A DNA stretch of 64,000 bases from a candidate division KSB1 bacterium (GTDB lineage Bacteria > Electryoneota > RPQS01), in the NCBI GenBank assembly GCA_016214895.1, contig JACRMR010000003.1, forward strand, positions 248,001-312,000, read 5' to 3'. This document shows positions 1 to 8,278 of the stretch, piece after piece. A program made the position numbers and the translations under genes. The first letter of the stretch is position 1; each line of letters opens with the position of its first letter. The notes beneath the pieces are model-generated. The model did no database searches. It was given only the letters and a program-made list of their open reading frames with translations, and had not been told where the DNA came from.

Positions 1-56
1 TGATCTTGGAGGACCGGAAGATGGCGGGCTTTGCGCGCGCCAACGGCCTAAGCTGA
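1..56 (+). CDS. C-terminal tail of an unidentified gene (partial)
   Basis: Only the last 17 codons and the stop (TGA at 54-56) of one open frame are inside the window; the tail reads ILEDRKMAGFARANGLS. A strong intrinsic terminator starts about 40 nt downstream, which supports a genuine gene end. Nothing can be said about function. Another frame stays open to position 108, so the choice of frame rests on the terminator spacing and the protein-like composition. Confidence 0.45.
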   Translation, partial: ILEDRKMAGFARANGLS

Positions 57-92
57 GGCCTGCGCGCAGCGTTGCGGCATACGGGAATGTAC

Positions 93-130
93 AACCGGGC
101 GAGTCGTGAGACTCGCCCGGTTCTTGTTTG
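93..130 (+). terminator. Intrinsic terminator with a perfect 13-bp stem
   Basis: Positions 93-105 pair perfectly with 110-122 across a 4-nt GTGA loop, and a T-rich stretch (cttgtttg) follows. It closes the gene that enters from the left edge. Confidence 0.85.
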
Positions 131-149
131 TGCAAAATTGTTTGTCTGT

Positions 150-245
150 TGCGGCGGGGTCTGGAGACCCCGCTCGGGGTGATTACGCTCAGGGGACCCC
201 GCTTGGGGTGCGCGGGGGTCGGCCACGCCGGGCCGACTCTACGAT
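150..245. repeat. Cluster of short palindromic intergenic repeats
   Basis: The stretch holds small hairpins: GGGGTC-tgga-GACCCC near 157-173 and GTCGGCC (218-224) pairing with GGCCGAC (231-237), followed by TCTACG. The stem-plus-CTACG layout resembles the hairpin at 15912-15935. No ORF here looks real. It separates the terminator at 93-130 from the end of the leftward LRR gene. Confidence 0.5.
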
Positions 246-266
246 GGATTTTGGACGGGGTGAGGG

Positions 267-1502
267 TTAGAAGATCACCGTTGCGCCGCGGGCCTGGAGT
301 TCGGGGATGTAGAGGTCCTGTGACCGCGAGCTGAGCGGATTGCCCGTGAGATAGATCACGTCGCCGCTGCCGAGGCCGTTGTTCTGAGTGAGCGGGAAGA
401 TATCGGAGATCAGGTTGGACCGGTCTTCAGCGGTGCCGAGATAGAGATAGACGAGTTGGTTCAGGCCCGAAATGGCGCTGACATCGGTGATGTGGTTGCC
501 ATGCAGGGCGAGATAGTAGAGCGCTGGGTGGTCGGTGAGCGGCGTGATGTCGATCACACCGTTCTGGGACGCATCGAGCAACTGGAGCAACGGCATCTGC
601 GAGATCAGCTCGATGGTCTCCTGATGCAAGCCCGAAATCCCCAGATTGCGCATGCCGGTCATGCCGAGCAGCGGAGTCAGATCGGTGATGAAGGAGCGGG
701 AGAGATCGAGCCGGAGCAGTCCGGTCAGGCCTTGCAGCGGTCCGGCCGAGAGCAGCGGATTGTCCTGCAAGTCGAGTTCCGTGAGATTGGTCAGCCCGGC
801 AATCGGAATCAGCTCATTGATGTTATTGTGATCGGCAAACAGTCGCCAGAGCGACGTCGCATTCGAGATCGGGTTCAGGTCGGCGATCAGGTTAGACGAC
901 ACGTAGAGCTGTTCGAGCGCTCCCAGAACATGCAGCGCGGTGAGATCGGAGACGGAGTTGCCGCTGAAGTCGAGTACGCGCAGCCGGGACAGCGATTGCA
1001 GCGGGGCCAGTTCGCTGATCTCGCAACCGGCGAGTTCGAGCCATTCGAGACTGTCGAGTCCAGCCAGCGGCGACAGATCGGCGATGGGGTTCCCACTCAG
1101 AATCAAGGTGACCATTCCGGTCAGATTGCTCAGCGAACCGACGTCCCGAACGGAGTTGTAGGACAGGTCGAGGTATTGCAGCGACGTGAGCCCGGCCAAC
1201 GGCGACAGGGTGGCGAGGAAATTGCCGCTGAGGTCAACGAGTCGCAACGCGGTCAGATGCTGAATGCCTTCGAGGTTCCGGATTTCGCGGCTGCTGGCAT
1301 CCAGCACGGTGATCGTATCGACATCCGCCTGAGTGAGCGGTCCGTCGGGCTTGTTGATGATGATGCGGACGCGCAATTCGAGGGCGGGGTCGGCGAAAAA
1401 CGTACCGTCGTCCGCGTCGCTGCCCGTGGACTTGTCGCGGCAGGAGCACAAAAAGGCGCCGCAGAGGAGCAGCGCCAACAGAGTTTGCATGAGAGATTTC
1501 AT
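267..1502 (-). CDS. Leucine-rich-repeat lipoprotein (internalin-like)
   Basis: A 411-residue surface protein. The start at 1502 is chosen because an AAGGGG ribosome site lies just upstream and a lipoprotein signal follows at once (MKSLMQTLLALLLCGAF, lipobox LCSC, lipidated Cys near residue 21); the open frame extends 77 codons further upstream but without such features. After a short linker the protein is almost entirely 22-residue leucine-rich repeats, about 14 copies, with units such as LTSLQYLDLSYNSVRDVGSL and many 'SPLAG' turns. This is the internalin/SDS22-like class, which forms a curved protein-binding solenoid. It has no T9SS sorting domain, so membrane anchoring through lipid is the likely location. 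The binding partner is unknown. The next gene upstream is co-directional but 260 nt away. Confidence 0.88.
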   Translation of the reverse strand: MKSLMQTLLALLLCGAFLCSCRDKSTGSDADDGTFFADPALELRVRIIINKPDGPLTQADVDTITVLDASSREIRNLEGIQHLTALRLVDLSGNFLATLSPLAGLTSLQYLDLSYNSVRDVGSLSNLTGMVTLILSGNPIADLSPLAGLDSLEWLELAGCEISELAPLQSLSRLRVLDFSGNSVSDLTALHVLGALEQLYVSSNLIADLNPISNATSLWRLFADHNNINELIPIAGLTNLTELDLQDNPLLSAGPLQGLTGLLRLDLSRSFITDLTPLLGMTGMRNLGISGLHQETIELISQMPLLQLLDASQNGVIDITPLTDHPALYYLALHGNHITDVSAISGLNQLVYLYLGTAEDRSNLISDIFPLTQNNGLGSGDVIYLTGNPLSSRSQDLYIPELQARGATVIF

Positions 1503-1763
1503 CGCCGCCCCTTGGATGGAAGCCGACACCGGAAGGGCCATCCGTACCACCGGCTGTCCCCCCGGTATCCCGGCCAAATTACAGTGTTGTGAACGGGAAC
1601 TGCCGCGGTCGGCAACCACGGCAGTTCGCAATATACGGACGAATCCGTGGATAGTCAAGCACGAAATTCGGAACGGCGGACCGCGGCGGCCGACTCGCCC
1701 GTCCGCCCCCGGCTCCGGCAACGACCGGCCCAAGTCCGATCCCGGGTGTGGAGCACGGATCGC

Positions 1764-4700
1764 TCAGTTGTCGATCGCAATGACCTGATAGAAGGTGGTG
1801 AGTCCGCCGGTGCTGATGATGTTGACGTGCGAGTAAGTGGAATCGGTCGTCGTGGTCAGCAGCGTAAAGCCGGAATCGAAGCTGGTGGTGGATAGCACCT
1901 GATATTGTTCGATCGTGGCCGGGCAGCCGCCGGCGGTTTCGGTGACGCGGAACCAATTCAGCACGGCGTCGTTGCCGGAGCGACGCACGGTGACGATGGG
2001 ACTGGCCGGGGTTGATGCACGGGTTCCGGCCAGCGGGATTGAGACGATTCCGCCGACCGCATTGGAGGCGTTGGTCGGAATGCGCAACGTGTCCACGTAG
2101 GCGCCAATCAACGGCTGCGCGAAGGTCACGGCGAGACTGCAACCGCTGACGCCGAGGGGTGTGAGATTGATCGTGCTCAAGCAGGTACTCGTCACGAGGA
2201 AGTGCGGACCGGCCACGGTGAAGGGCGGGTTGACCGCGAGTGGCGCGCCGCCGAAGTTTTTGAAGAAGAACCATTGTCGCATGGAGTCCGGACACTCGAC
2301 GGTGCCGGCATTCCATTCAGTGACAGCGGTTGACAGGTTGGAGGTCCGCACGATGTTGAGCACACTTTCGCCGGACGGGACGACATTGAAGGCGCGCTGT
2401 TCATCGACGCAAGCGTTTCCGGTCAAGTCCTGCACACCATTCACGGTCATGAAGTAGCTGTTGGGCGGGATCGGATTAAACCCCAGATGCACGAGGGCGA
2501 GATTGGCGCCGTCACGCGAAGCGCTGAGCGGAGTACCGATCCCGCCGCTGACGACGTAGTTGGTCAGGACCGCCGCGCTTGCGGCGCCGACCGATTCGTT
2601 GAACAGCAAGTCAAGTGCAATGTTACTCAGGACGGTCACGGACGTCAGCGAGGGCGGAATGGCATCGGGACAGACGGCAGCGGCGCCCGGGGTCCCGCGA
2701 TCGCCGTTCCACGCTCCGCTCCAGACGGTGTAGGCCTGGCACCAGCTGGTGTCGATGGTGGGATTGTAGGTGACATTTTTGAGCTGGCAGGAGCGGCCGG
2801 TGACAAACGGAAAGCCCGTGTAATTGAGCTGGGCCACCGTGGTATTTTGCGAGTTGCGGAGGGCGAGAGTCTCGCCGGTGTTATCGAGCGACAGGCCCCA
2901 GCCGGAGGCGCCGAACTTGTAGTCGTATTGATCGGGAATGCCGCCATTGCCGGCGGAATCGCCGCGCGCGGCGAAGACGAAATACTGACTCGGATTGATG
3001 GAGACCGCGCCTTCAATGGTGTCACTGCCGGCGCCATCGGCGATGATCCAGCCGGTCAGACTCACGGTGGTGCCGCCTGCGTTATAGACCTCGAACCACT
3101 CGCCGGAGCTGTCGGCGGCACCGGCAAAGTTGGGGTCGGGCATGAGTTCGGAGAACTTGATGCTGGGCGGAGTCTCGATGCTGAAGAGCTGCGAGCTGTT
3201 TCCGGTGACGCGATTGGCGGCGATGTCCTCGACGTTGTTGACGGTCAGGGCATAGGTGCTGGGCGACATTTGCACGGCGAAGGTCAGGCGCACGGTGCGG
3301 TTGTTGGCCTGGCGGGTGGCGGTCGCGGGATTCCCGATCGTCTGACTGACGCTGTAATTGGTCAACGTCTGGGAGGTGTAGAGTTCAACCGGCTCGGAGA
3401 AGTGCGCGTCGATTGTCTGGTTATTGATGACGGTGACTGAATCGAAGGTGGGCAGGGTCACGTCTCCGGTGCAGACCGAGTTGGCGACGCCGGGAGTGCC
3501 GCGGCGATAGCGACCGGTACCGAGGGAGTTGCCGGAAATATGCCAGCTCGCGGGGTTCCCGGACCATCCGCTATCCGCCGCGCATTTTTCGATGGAATAT
3601 CCGAGTTCTGTCGGAGCAAGATCGGGGAAGGAGACGCTGAGGCTGCCGTCCATGAGCGTGCCGGCGGTCTGCGCCGAATACAGGGCGAGGTTGTCGCCGG
3701 CGTTATTAAGATCAAACGTACTGTCGTAATGTGTGCAGAGAATCTCGCCGGTGATGCCGGCCAGGTCAACGTTGGCGAGCACGCGGTAGGCTCCGGCCGG
3801 AACGCTGGTAGCGGCCGGGACGAGCCAACCGCCCTCCGTGGCGCCGGGCGGATAGTTGGAAGCATCGATCAGGACCCATCCGGACACGTCCACCGCGGCG
3901 GCGGTGCGGTTGTGGATCTCGACCCATTCGACGTCGGTCGCGCCGGTATCGTCGTACATGATTTCCGTGATGACGATCCCGCTGGGGCCGCCGGAGAAAT
4001 TGACGCTGAAGAAGTCGGTTCGATTGACAGCGGGATTTCCGGCGAGGTCTTGCACGCCATTGACGGTGAGGAAGTAGTTGCCGTTGGGAATCGGGTTGAA
4101 GGTCAGATGGACGAGGGAGAGCACGGTGCCGTCGCGGAGCGCGGCGGTGGGGGCGCCGACACCGCCGTCCACAGCATAGTTGGATTCGGTTTCCGCGGAA
4201 ATTTGTTCGACGGATTCATTGAAATAGACATTCACCTGAGTCGGGCTGATGGCGACGGCGGAATCGATGGCGGGCGCGGTCAGGTCGGGGCACGCGGTGT
4301 TGGCGAATCCGGGAGTGCAGTAGCGGTATCGGCCCGTCGTGGCGAACTGATTGAGGGACTGGTGCCAGTTGGCGGAGATTCCGCTCCAACCGGAGTTCTC
4401 GTTGCACTTCTCGATGGAGTTTCCGGCGTTACTCGCGGCGAGGTCGGGGAAGCTCGTGCTGAGCGAGCCGTCGATGAGCGTTCCTCCACTCAGCGCGGTG
4501 TACAGCGAGATATTGTCGCCGCTGGTACCGAAGACGATGGAACCGAAGATCGAGTCGCAATCGACCTCGCCTTCGATTTCGAGCAGCCCGCCGGCGGCGC
4601 AGACGAGATAGCCGTTGGCCGGGATGGAGGTTCCGGCGGGAATTCGCCACGCGCCTTCAGTGGTGGGCGGATACTGCGCGGCATCGGTGATAATCCAGTT

Positions 4701-4874
4701 CCCGATATTGACGGACGCAGCGGTGGTGTTGTGGAGTTCGAGCCACTGCATGTTTGGACTGGCCACGGTGTCGTCATACATGATTTCGTTGATGACGACA
4801 CTCGGGATTTGCGCATAGAGCGCGTTTGCCGCGAGCAGGGCCAGCGCGACATAGCGGATGCTGAAGGGTCTCAT
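1764..4874 (-). CDS. Secreted multi-domain protein with three lamin-tail domains
   Basis: A 1,036-residue exported protein. The start at 4874 gives a clean signal peptide (MRPFSIRYVALALLAANALYAQ), has GGAG 9 nt upstream, and lies about 35 nt from a plausible promoter. Three lamin-tail-domain (LTD) units are visible, opening with VVINEIMYDD, IVITEIMYDD and IKFSELMPDP and each continuing to a W-[IV]-[IL]-x-D segment. Each is followed by an Ig-like 'Big_5' type domain (NESVEQISAE..NY, SEPVELYTS..NY, NESVGAASA..NY). The C-terminus is a fibronectin-III-like module (SGNDAVLNWF ... FYQVIAIDN) that resembles the ends of the two subtilases in this window. There is no YPNPF sorting domain. Bacterial LTD proteins are often exported and sometimes occur with nucleases, but no nuclease motif is seen here. 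Function unknown; probably surface or matrix. Confidence 0.85.
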   Translation of the reverse strand: MRPFSIRYVALALLAANALYAQIPSVVINEIMYDDTVASPNMQWLELHNTTAASVNIGNWIITDAAQYPPTTEGAWRIPAGTSIPANGYLVCAAGGLLEIEGEVDCDSIFGSIVFGTSGDNISLYTALSGGTLIDGSLSTSFPDLAASNAGNSIEKCNENSGWSGISANWHQSLNQFATTGRYRYCTPGFANTACPDLTAPAIDSAVAISPTQVNVYFNESVEQISAETESNYAVDGGVGAPTAALRDGTVLSLVHLTFNPIPNGNYFLTVNGVQDLAGNPAVNRTDFFSVNFSGGPSGIVITEIMYDDTGATDVEWVEIHNRTAAAVDVSGWVLIDASNYPPGATEGGWLVPAATSVPAGAYRVLANVDLAGITGEILCTHYDSTFDLNNAGDNLALYSAQTAGTLMDGSLSVSFPDLAPTELGYSIEKCAADSGWSGNPASWHISGNSLGTGRYRRGTPGVANSVCTGDVTLPTFDSVTVINNQTIDAHFSEPVELYTSQTLTNYSVSQTIGNPATATRQANNRTVRLTFAVQMSPSTYALTVNNVEDIAANRVTGNSSQLFSIETPPSIKFSELMPDPNFAGAADSSGEWFEVYNAGGTTVSLTGWIIADGAGSDTIEGAVSINPSQYFVFAARGDSAGNGGIPDQYDYKFGASGWGLSLDNTGETLALRNSQNTTVAQLNYTGFPFVTGRSCQLKNVTYNPTIDTSWCQAYTVWSGAWNGDRGTPGAAAVCPDAIPPSLTSVTVLSNIALDLLFNESVGAASAAVLTNYVVSGGIGTPLSASRDGANLALVHLGFNPIPPNSYFMTVNGVQDLTGNACVDEQRAFNVVPSGESVLNIVRTSNLSTAVTEWNAGTVECPDSMRQWFFFKNFGGAPLAVNPPFTVAGPHFLVTSTCLSTINLTPLGVSGCSLAVTFAQPLIGAYVDTLRIPTNASNAVGGIVSIPLAGTRASTPASPIVTVRRSGNDAVLNWFRVTETAGGCPATIEQYQVLSTTSFDSGFTLLTTTTDSTYSHVNIISTGGLTTFYQVIAIDN

Positions 4875-4914
4875 AGGGATACTCCGGTTCCAATCATACT
4901 TTACCACATCATAC

Positions 4915-4943
4915 AAGATATTATCAAATCTTGCGATTGTCAA
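4915..4943 (-). promoter_or_regulatory. Sigma-70-type promoter for the lamin-tail gene
   Basis: Read leftward: TTGACA at 4943-4938, a 17-nt spacer, then TATCTT at 4920-4915. The predicted transcript start near 4908 leaves a 5' leader of about 35 nt before the ATG at 4874. The -35 is perfect and the -10 is moderate. Confidence 0.65.
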
Positions 4944-5068
4944 CGGGGTCACGTTCGGACTCAGCGTGACCCGTGGCGAGGAGCCGTGGCGGTCAAACTT
5001 CCCCGGGGCAGCCGGGTTCTAATCATGTGGCAGTGTTTCACTTGCGAGGCGAAATCGCGGCTGGTCAC

Positions 5069-5097
5069 TTGAATTTTGATGCAAAAGTCACTAAATT
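5069..5097 (+). promoter_or_regulatory. Sigma-70-type promoter for the lipoprotein-activator pair
   Basis: TTGAAT at 5069-5074, a 17-nt spacer and TAAATT at 5092-5097 precede the ATG at 5124 by about 27 nt. The same -10 (TAAATT, 17-nt spacing) recurs at 8250-8278 and 54207-54235. Confidence 0.6.
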
Positions 5098-5123
5098 CGA
5101 CGATCAGGTCATATAGGGTCCTT

Positions 5124-5885
5124 ATGTTCGGTAAGATTGTACGGTTAAATCTCTTGACTGGGTTGCTGTTGCTGGTAGCCGGGGGTTGTACGGCTCCGCG
5201 GGATAATCCGCTGGATCCGCGCTCAGACCTCTTCGTGCCTCCAGTTGAAGAGCCGACGCCTCCCGAGTTCTGGTATCGGGTGCGGACGGTGCATGTTTCC
5301 CGGAATTTCCCAACGACGGACGTTTACTACGTCCAGACCGAGCTCAGCGTGCTGGGGCCGGACGCGGCGGATTCGGTCATGGTGCGATATAAGCAGGGGG
5401 CAGGGACACTGTTGAATGAAGATGAGATTACCGGGGTGTGGGGTGGGACGTTCAATCCGGGCTACTTTGGCGACCAGCACCTGGAATCGACGCCGGGGTT
5501 TCCGTTCGTGTTTACGGCCTATGTGCGGGACAAGGGCGCGTATTCGCCTCCTGAGGCCTCGGTCGTGCGGGTGATCACGGAGACGCCGGTGATTCTTTCG
5601 CCGGCACATGGCGATACGGTGGGGTCGATGCCGGAGTTGGTCTGGGAGGCCTTCAACGCGGATTTTGCGTATGGGTTCAAAGTGACAGTCATCAGCCACA
5701 CGGCGGTGGACACGGCCTGGACGACTCCGCTGTTCGCATCGGCGCTGCTGAGTGTGACGGTGCCGGACTCGGTAGCGTTGGAGCCGGGTGAATACAACTG
5801 GACGCTTGCGGTGATCGACAGTTTTGAAAATTACTCGCGTTCGAAAGAGGGTGAGTTTGTGGTGGCGGAAGCGGGGCAACAATGA
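5124..5885 (+). CDS. Putative lipoprotein with Ig-like/FN3-like folds
   Basis: 253 residues. The start at 5124 is preferred to the upstream in-frame TTG/ATG near 5076 because an AGGG motif sits just upstream and the product then begins with a textbook lipoprotein signal (MFGKIVRLNLLTGLLLLVAGGC, Cys at residue 22). The mature part opens with TAPRDNPLDPRSDL, a start often seen in FCB lipoproteins ('C..P.DNPLDP'). Two beta-sandwich-like halves follow, the second resembling FN3 (ILSPAHGDTVGSMPELVWEA ... PGEYNWTLAVIDSF). No catalytic motif is seen. The stop overlaps the start of the downstream activator (ATGA at 5882-5885), so the two are translationally coupled and the lipoprotein may belong to the same signalling output. 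Specific function unknown. Confidence 0.8.
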   Translation: MFGKIVRLNLLTGLLLLVAGGCTAPRDNPLDPRSDLFVPPVEEPTPPEFWYRVRTVHVSRNFPTTDVYYVQTELSVLGPDAADSVMVRYKQGAGTLLNEDEITGVWGGTFNPGYFGDQHLESTPGFPFVFTAYVRDKGAYSPPEASVVRVITETPVILSPAHGDTVGSMPELVWEAFNADFAYGFKVTVISHTAVDTAWTTPLFASALLSVTVPDSVALEPGEYNWTLAVIDSFENYSRSKEGEFVVAEAGQQ

Positions 5886-7354
5886 CGGAGCAGAAGGCCG
5901 GGGCGAGCGGATCCGGGTTATTGACGAGCGAGCAGATTCTGGCGGTGGGGCAGAAGTTGATGGAGTTGCGGCCGCTGGCGGAGGTCTTGGATGCGGTGCT
6001 GGACATGGCGGCGGAGACGATGCATGCCGAGACGGCGCTGATCCTGCTCAAGGACAGCGGCAAGCTTTCGGTGGCGGCGCAGCGGCATACGGGGGCGGGC
6101 GTCGCGCGCGGGTTGGCGGATATTTCGACGTCGCTGCTGGACGAAGCGCTAACGAAGCACGAACCGGTGTTCACGGAGAGCGCGATTCAGGATCCGCGTT
6201 TTTCGGGGAAGTCGTCGATTATTTTGCAGGGGATTCAGGCGGCGGTGATTGTGCCGCTCAGCGAAACGCTGTATGTGCGCGGGGCGATCTACCTTGATAG
6301 CCGCAGCGACCGCACGTTGTTCAGCCCGCAGAATATCGGTCCGCTTTCGACCCTCGCGGCGCTGTCAACGATCGCGATGGAGAATGCGCGGCGCTATGAC
6401 ATCGCGCGGCGCGAGCTGCAACTTTTGAAGGGCGAAAAGGCGAAGGCGCGCGGCGGACTGGTCGGTTCGTCGCCATCGATGATGGAGCTGTATTCGCTGA
6501 TCGAGCGCGTGGCGGCGAGCGATTTGCCGGTGTTGATTACGGGCGAGTCGGGGACCGGCAAGGAATTGGTGGCGCGGGAGATTCACCAGTCCAGCGAGCG
6601 GCGGGGCAAGCCGTTCCTGGCGCTTTACTGTGGGAACGTTGCGCCGCAGTTGTTTGAAAGTGAACTGTTCGGGCACAAGCGCGGCTCGTTCACGGGGGCG
6701 ACGCAGGACAAGCAGGGCCTCGTCGAGGCGGCACGAGGCGGGACGCTGTTTCTCGATGAGGTGGCGGATATTCCGGGCGACTTGCAGACGAAGCTACTCC
6801 GGTTTTTGCAGGAGGGCGAATATCGCGCGGTGGGGGACACGAAGACGTATCGCGCGGACGTGCGGATCGTGACGGCGACGAACAAGGATTTGAAGCGCGA
6901 GGCGATCGACGGGCGCTTCCGCAGCGATTTATTTTACCGCCTGTATATTCTGCCGGTGCACGCGCCGCCGCTGCGCGAGCGATTGAGTGACATGCAGTAT
7001 CTGACGCGGCACTTCATCGAGAAGTACGACAAGGCGGAGCGGTCGCGGAGTATTTCGCCGGAGGCGTTGCGCAAGCTGATGACGTACAGTTGGCCGGGGA
7101 ACGTGCGCGAACTGGAGAACACGGTGGCGCGGGCTTTGGTGGTATCGCGCGGTGACCGGTTGGAGGCCGAGGACATTCTGCTCGAAGACGCGGAGCGCGC
7201 GGCGGACGATTTGAGCTGGAAGTCGGCGGAGCAGAAGCACATTATGCACGTGTTGTCGGTGTGCGCGGGGAACAAGAGCCGCGCGGCGGAGCTGCTGGGG
7301 ATTTCGCGGCGGTATCTGCATTACAAGCTGAAGGAGTGGGGGGAGGGCGAATAG
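5882..7354 (+). CDS. GAF-domain sigma-54-dependent transcriptional activator
   Basis: 490 residues with the classic bacterial enhancer-binding architecture. An N-terminal GAF sensory domain (about 15-170, including FSGKSSIILQGIQAAVIVPL) is followed by an AAA+ core from about 190 to 420. The core has Walker A GESGTGKE near 220, the sigma-54 contact loop GSFTGA near 268, Walker B GTLFLDEV near 288, and the sensor/arginine-finger region FRSDLFYRL. A Fis-type helix-turn-helix ends the protein (SRAAELLGISRRYLHYKLKEW). The contact loop reads GSFTGA rather than the commoner GAFTGA; Thr and Gly are kept, so activity is plausible. It would remodel sigma-54 RNA polymerase at enhancer-controlled promoters in response to a GAF ligand. 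It is coupled to the upstream lipoprotein by a 4-nt overlap. No convincing -24/-12 promoter was found nearby, so its targets are probably elsewhere. Confidence 0.93.
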   Translation: MTEQKAGASGSGLLTSEQILAVGQKLMELRPLAEVLDAVLDMAAETMHAETALILLKDSGKLSVAAQRHTGAGVARGLADISTSLLDEALTKHEPVFTESAIQDPRFSGKSSIILQGIQAAVIVPLSETLYVRGAIYLDSRSDRTLFSPQNIGPLSTLAALSTIAMENARRYDIARRELQLLKGEKAKARGGLVGSSPSMMELYSLIERVAASDLPVLITGESGTGKELVAREIHQSSERRGKPFLALYCGNVAPQLFESELFGHKRGSFTGATQDKQGLVEAARGGTLFLDEVADIPGDLQTKLLRFLQEGEYRAVGDTKTYRADVRIVTATNKDLKREAIDGRFRSDLFYRLYILPVHAPPLRERLSDMQYLTRHFIEKYDKAERSRSISPEALRKLMTYSWPGNVRELENTVARALVVSRGDRLEAEDILLEDAERAADDLSWKSAEQKHIMHVLSVCAGNKSRAAELLGISRRYLHYKLKEWGEGE

Positions 7355-7567
7355 ATGATGGATGATAGATGAGACCTCAACGATGAACGATGAGGGCCGA
7401 ATCGTAGGGGCGGATTGCATCGCCCGGGCCCACCGATATATGATAGATGATAGGTGATAGATGACCGTAGCGCCGCACGGATGTGCGCTCGGGGAACATC
7501 CGATATCCAAGAACGAACAAAGCAGCCGGATGGGCTGCCTTGCTCGATACATCGCGCGCGGTGCGGA
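7355..7567. repeat. Dispersed intergenic repeat, copy 1 (modules C-B-A)
   Basis: The gap between the activator and the next leftward gene holds a composite repeat. Module C is ATGA-rich (about 7380-7403), module B starts GTAGGGGCGG at 7404 and ends in ATGATAG/GTGATAG iterations (to 7464), and module A (7465-7497) contains the palindrome GCGCCGCAC-gga-TGTGCGC. Copies lie at 8585-8677 and 9420-9522. No gene is seen here. Confidence 0.75.
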
Positions 7568-8203
7568 TTACCGCTGCTGGCATTTAGCGGGATCTTTGGC
7601 GAGTTCAGGCAGCGTCTGAACACCCAGTCGCCGGGACGTGGCCGCGCGGCGCATCAGAGTGAGCAGTTGGGTTGATCCGGCCGCGGAATCGAAATGGTAG
7701 TCGCCCGTTACGAGTCGCGATCGGGGATCAACAAACAGCGAATCTTGTTGAATGCGCTCGTCCACGGGTCTCACCTTTGACAGGGCGCTGTCTGCCGCGC
7801 TGGGCCGCAACTGTCGCGGGCATTTTTCGGCGCGATTACCGATCGTGATCCGCGTTTGCCCCGTGGGCAGCGGCTCCAACAGGTAGCGGTCGCGCGAGTC
7901 TTGCGGCCAGACTTCAAACCGGTTGCCGGTGCGGGAGAACGGCAATGATTCCGACACCAGCGCCTTCGTCAACAGCATTTCATAGCGATCGGCAACCATC
8001 GCTGGATCCTTCGCCGCTTTGCGCGAGAGCGGTGCGAGTCGTTCGCCAACCGCATTGGGAAAGTCCGCGAACCGCACCTGCGCCGACGCGCTGAGCGTCA
8101 GGGCGATACACACGATCAGGATCGTCGGCCGCCGAAGCATCCGCAAGGTGGGTGAGTTGCGGACGGCGTGGCCGACACACGAACAATTGAACCAAGGATG
8201 CAT
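7568..8203 (-). CDS. Hypothetical exported protein
   Basis: 211 residues. The open frame runs much further upstream, but that part crosses a repeat element. The start at 8203 is chosen because it is preceded by a good ribosome site (GAGGGAG, 6-7 nt upstream) and lies about 40 nt from a near-perfect promoter. The N-terminus carries a long basic segment, then a hydrophobic stretch (TILIVCIALTLSASAQ), so export with cleavage after Ala-Gln or nearby is likely. The rest (VRFADFPNAVGERLAPL ... YLLEPLPTGQTRITIG) matches no family I recognise. It stands alone: the downstream gap and both flanks contain repeats. Function unknown. Confidence 0.7.
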   Translation of the reverse strand: MHPWFNCSCVGHAVRNSPTLRMLRRPTILIVCIALTLSASAQVRFADFPNAVGERLAPLSRKAAKDPAMVADRYEMLLTKALVSESLPFSRTGNRFEVWPQDSRDRYLLEPLPTGQTRITIGNRAEKCPRQLRPSAADSALSKVRPVDERIQQDSLFVDPRSRLVTGDYHFDSAAGSTQLLTLMRRAATSRRLGVQTLPELAKDPAKCQQR

Positions 8204-8249
8204 GGTCACTCCCTCTATAGGAAACAACAGCCAGTCAGCCTTGGCCACA

Positions 8250-8278
8250 AATTTAGTGTGCGCCACCGCGAATGTCAA
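8250..8278 (-). promoter_or_regulatory. Near-consensus promoter for the exported hypothetical gene
   Basis: Read leftward: TTGACA (8278-8273), 17-nt spacer, TAAATT (8255-8250). The predicted transcript start near 8243 is about 40 nt upstream of the chosen ATG at 8203, so it also supports that start. Confidence 0.8.

Noticed and set aside
456-1592. 378-codon open frame on the right strand
   Set aside because: Antisense shadow of the leucine-rich-repeat gene, with repeated sequence only because the repeats are mirrored.
5033-5054. TGGCAG...TTGC resembling a sigma-54 -24/-12 promoter upstream of the lipoprotein-activator pair
   Set aside because: The GG and GC elements are 13 nt apart instead of 10, so it does not fit the strict spacing. 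A sigma-70-like promoter at 5069-5097 explains the start better.
3540-5072. 510-codon open frame on the right strand
   Set aside because: It lies antisense to the lamin-tail gene and is composed of Gly/Arg/Asp-rich low-similarity sequence. Long antisense frames are common in GC-rich coding DNA.
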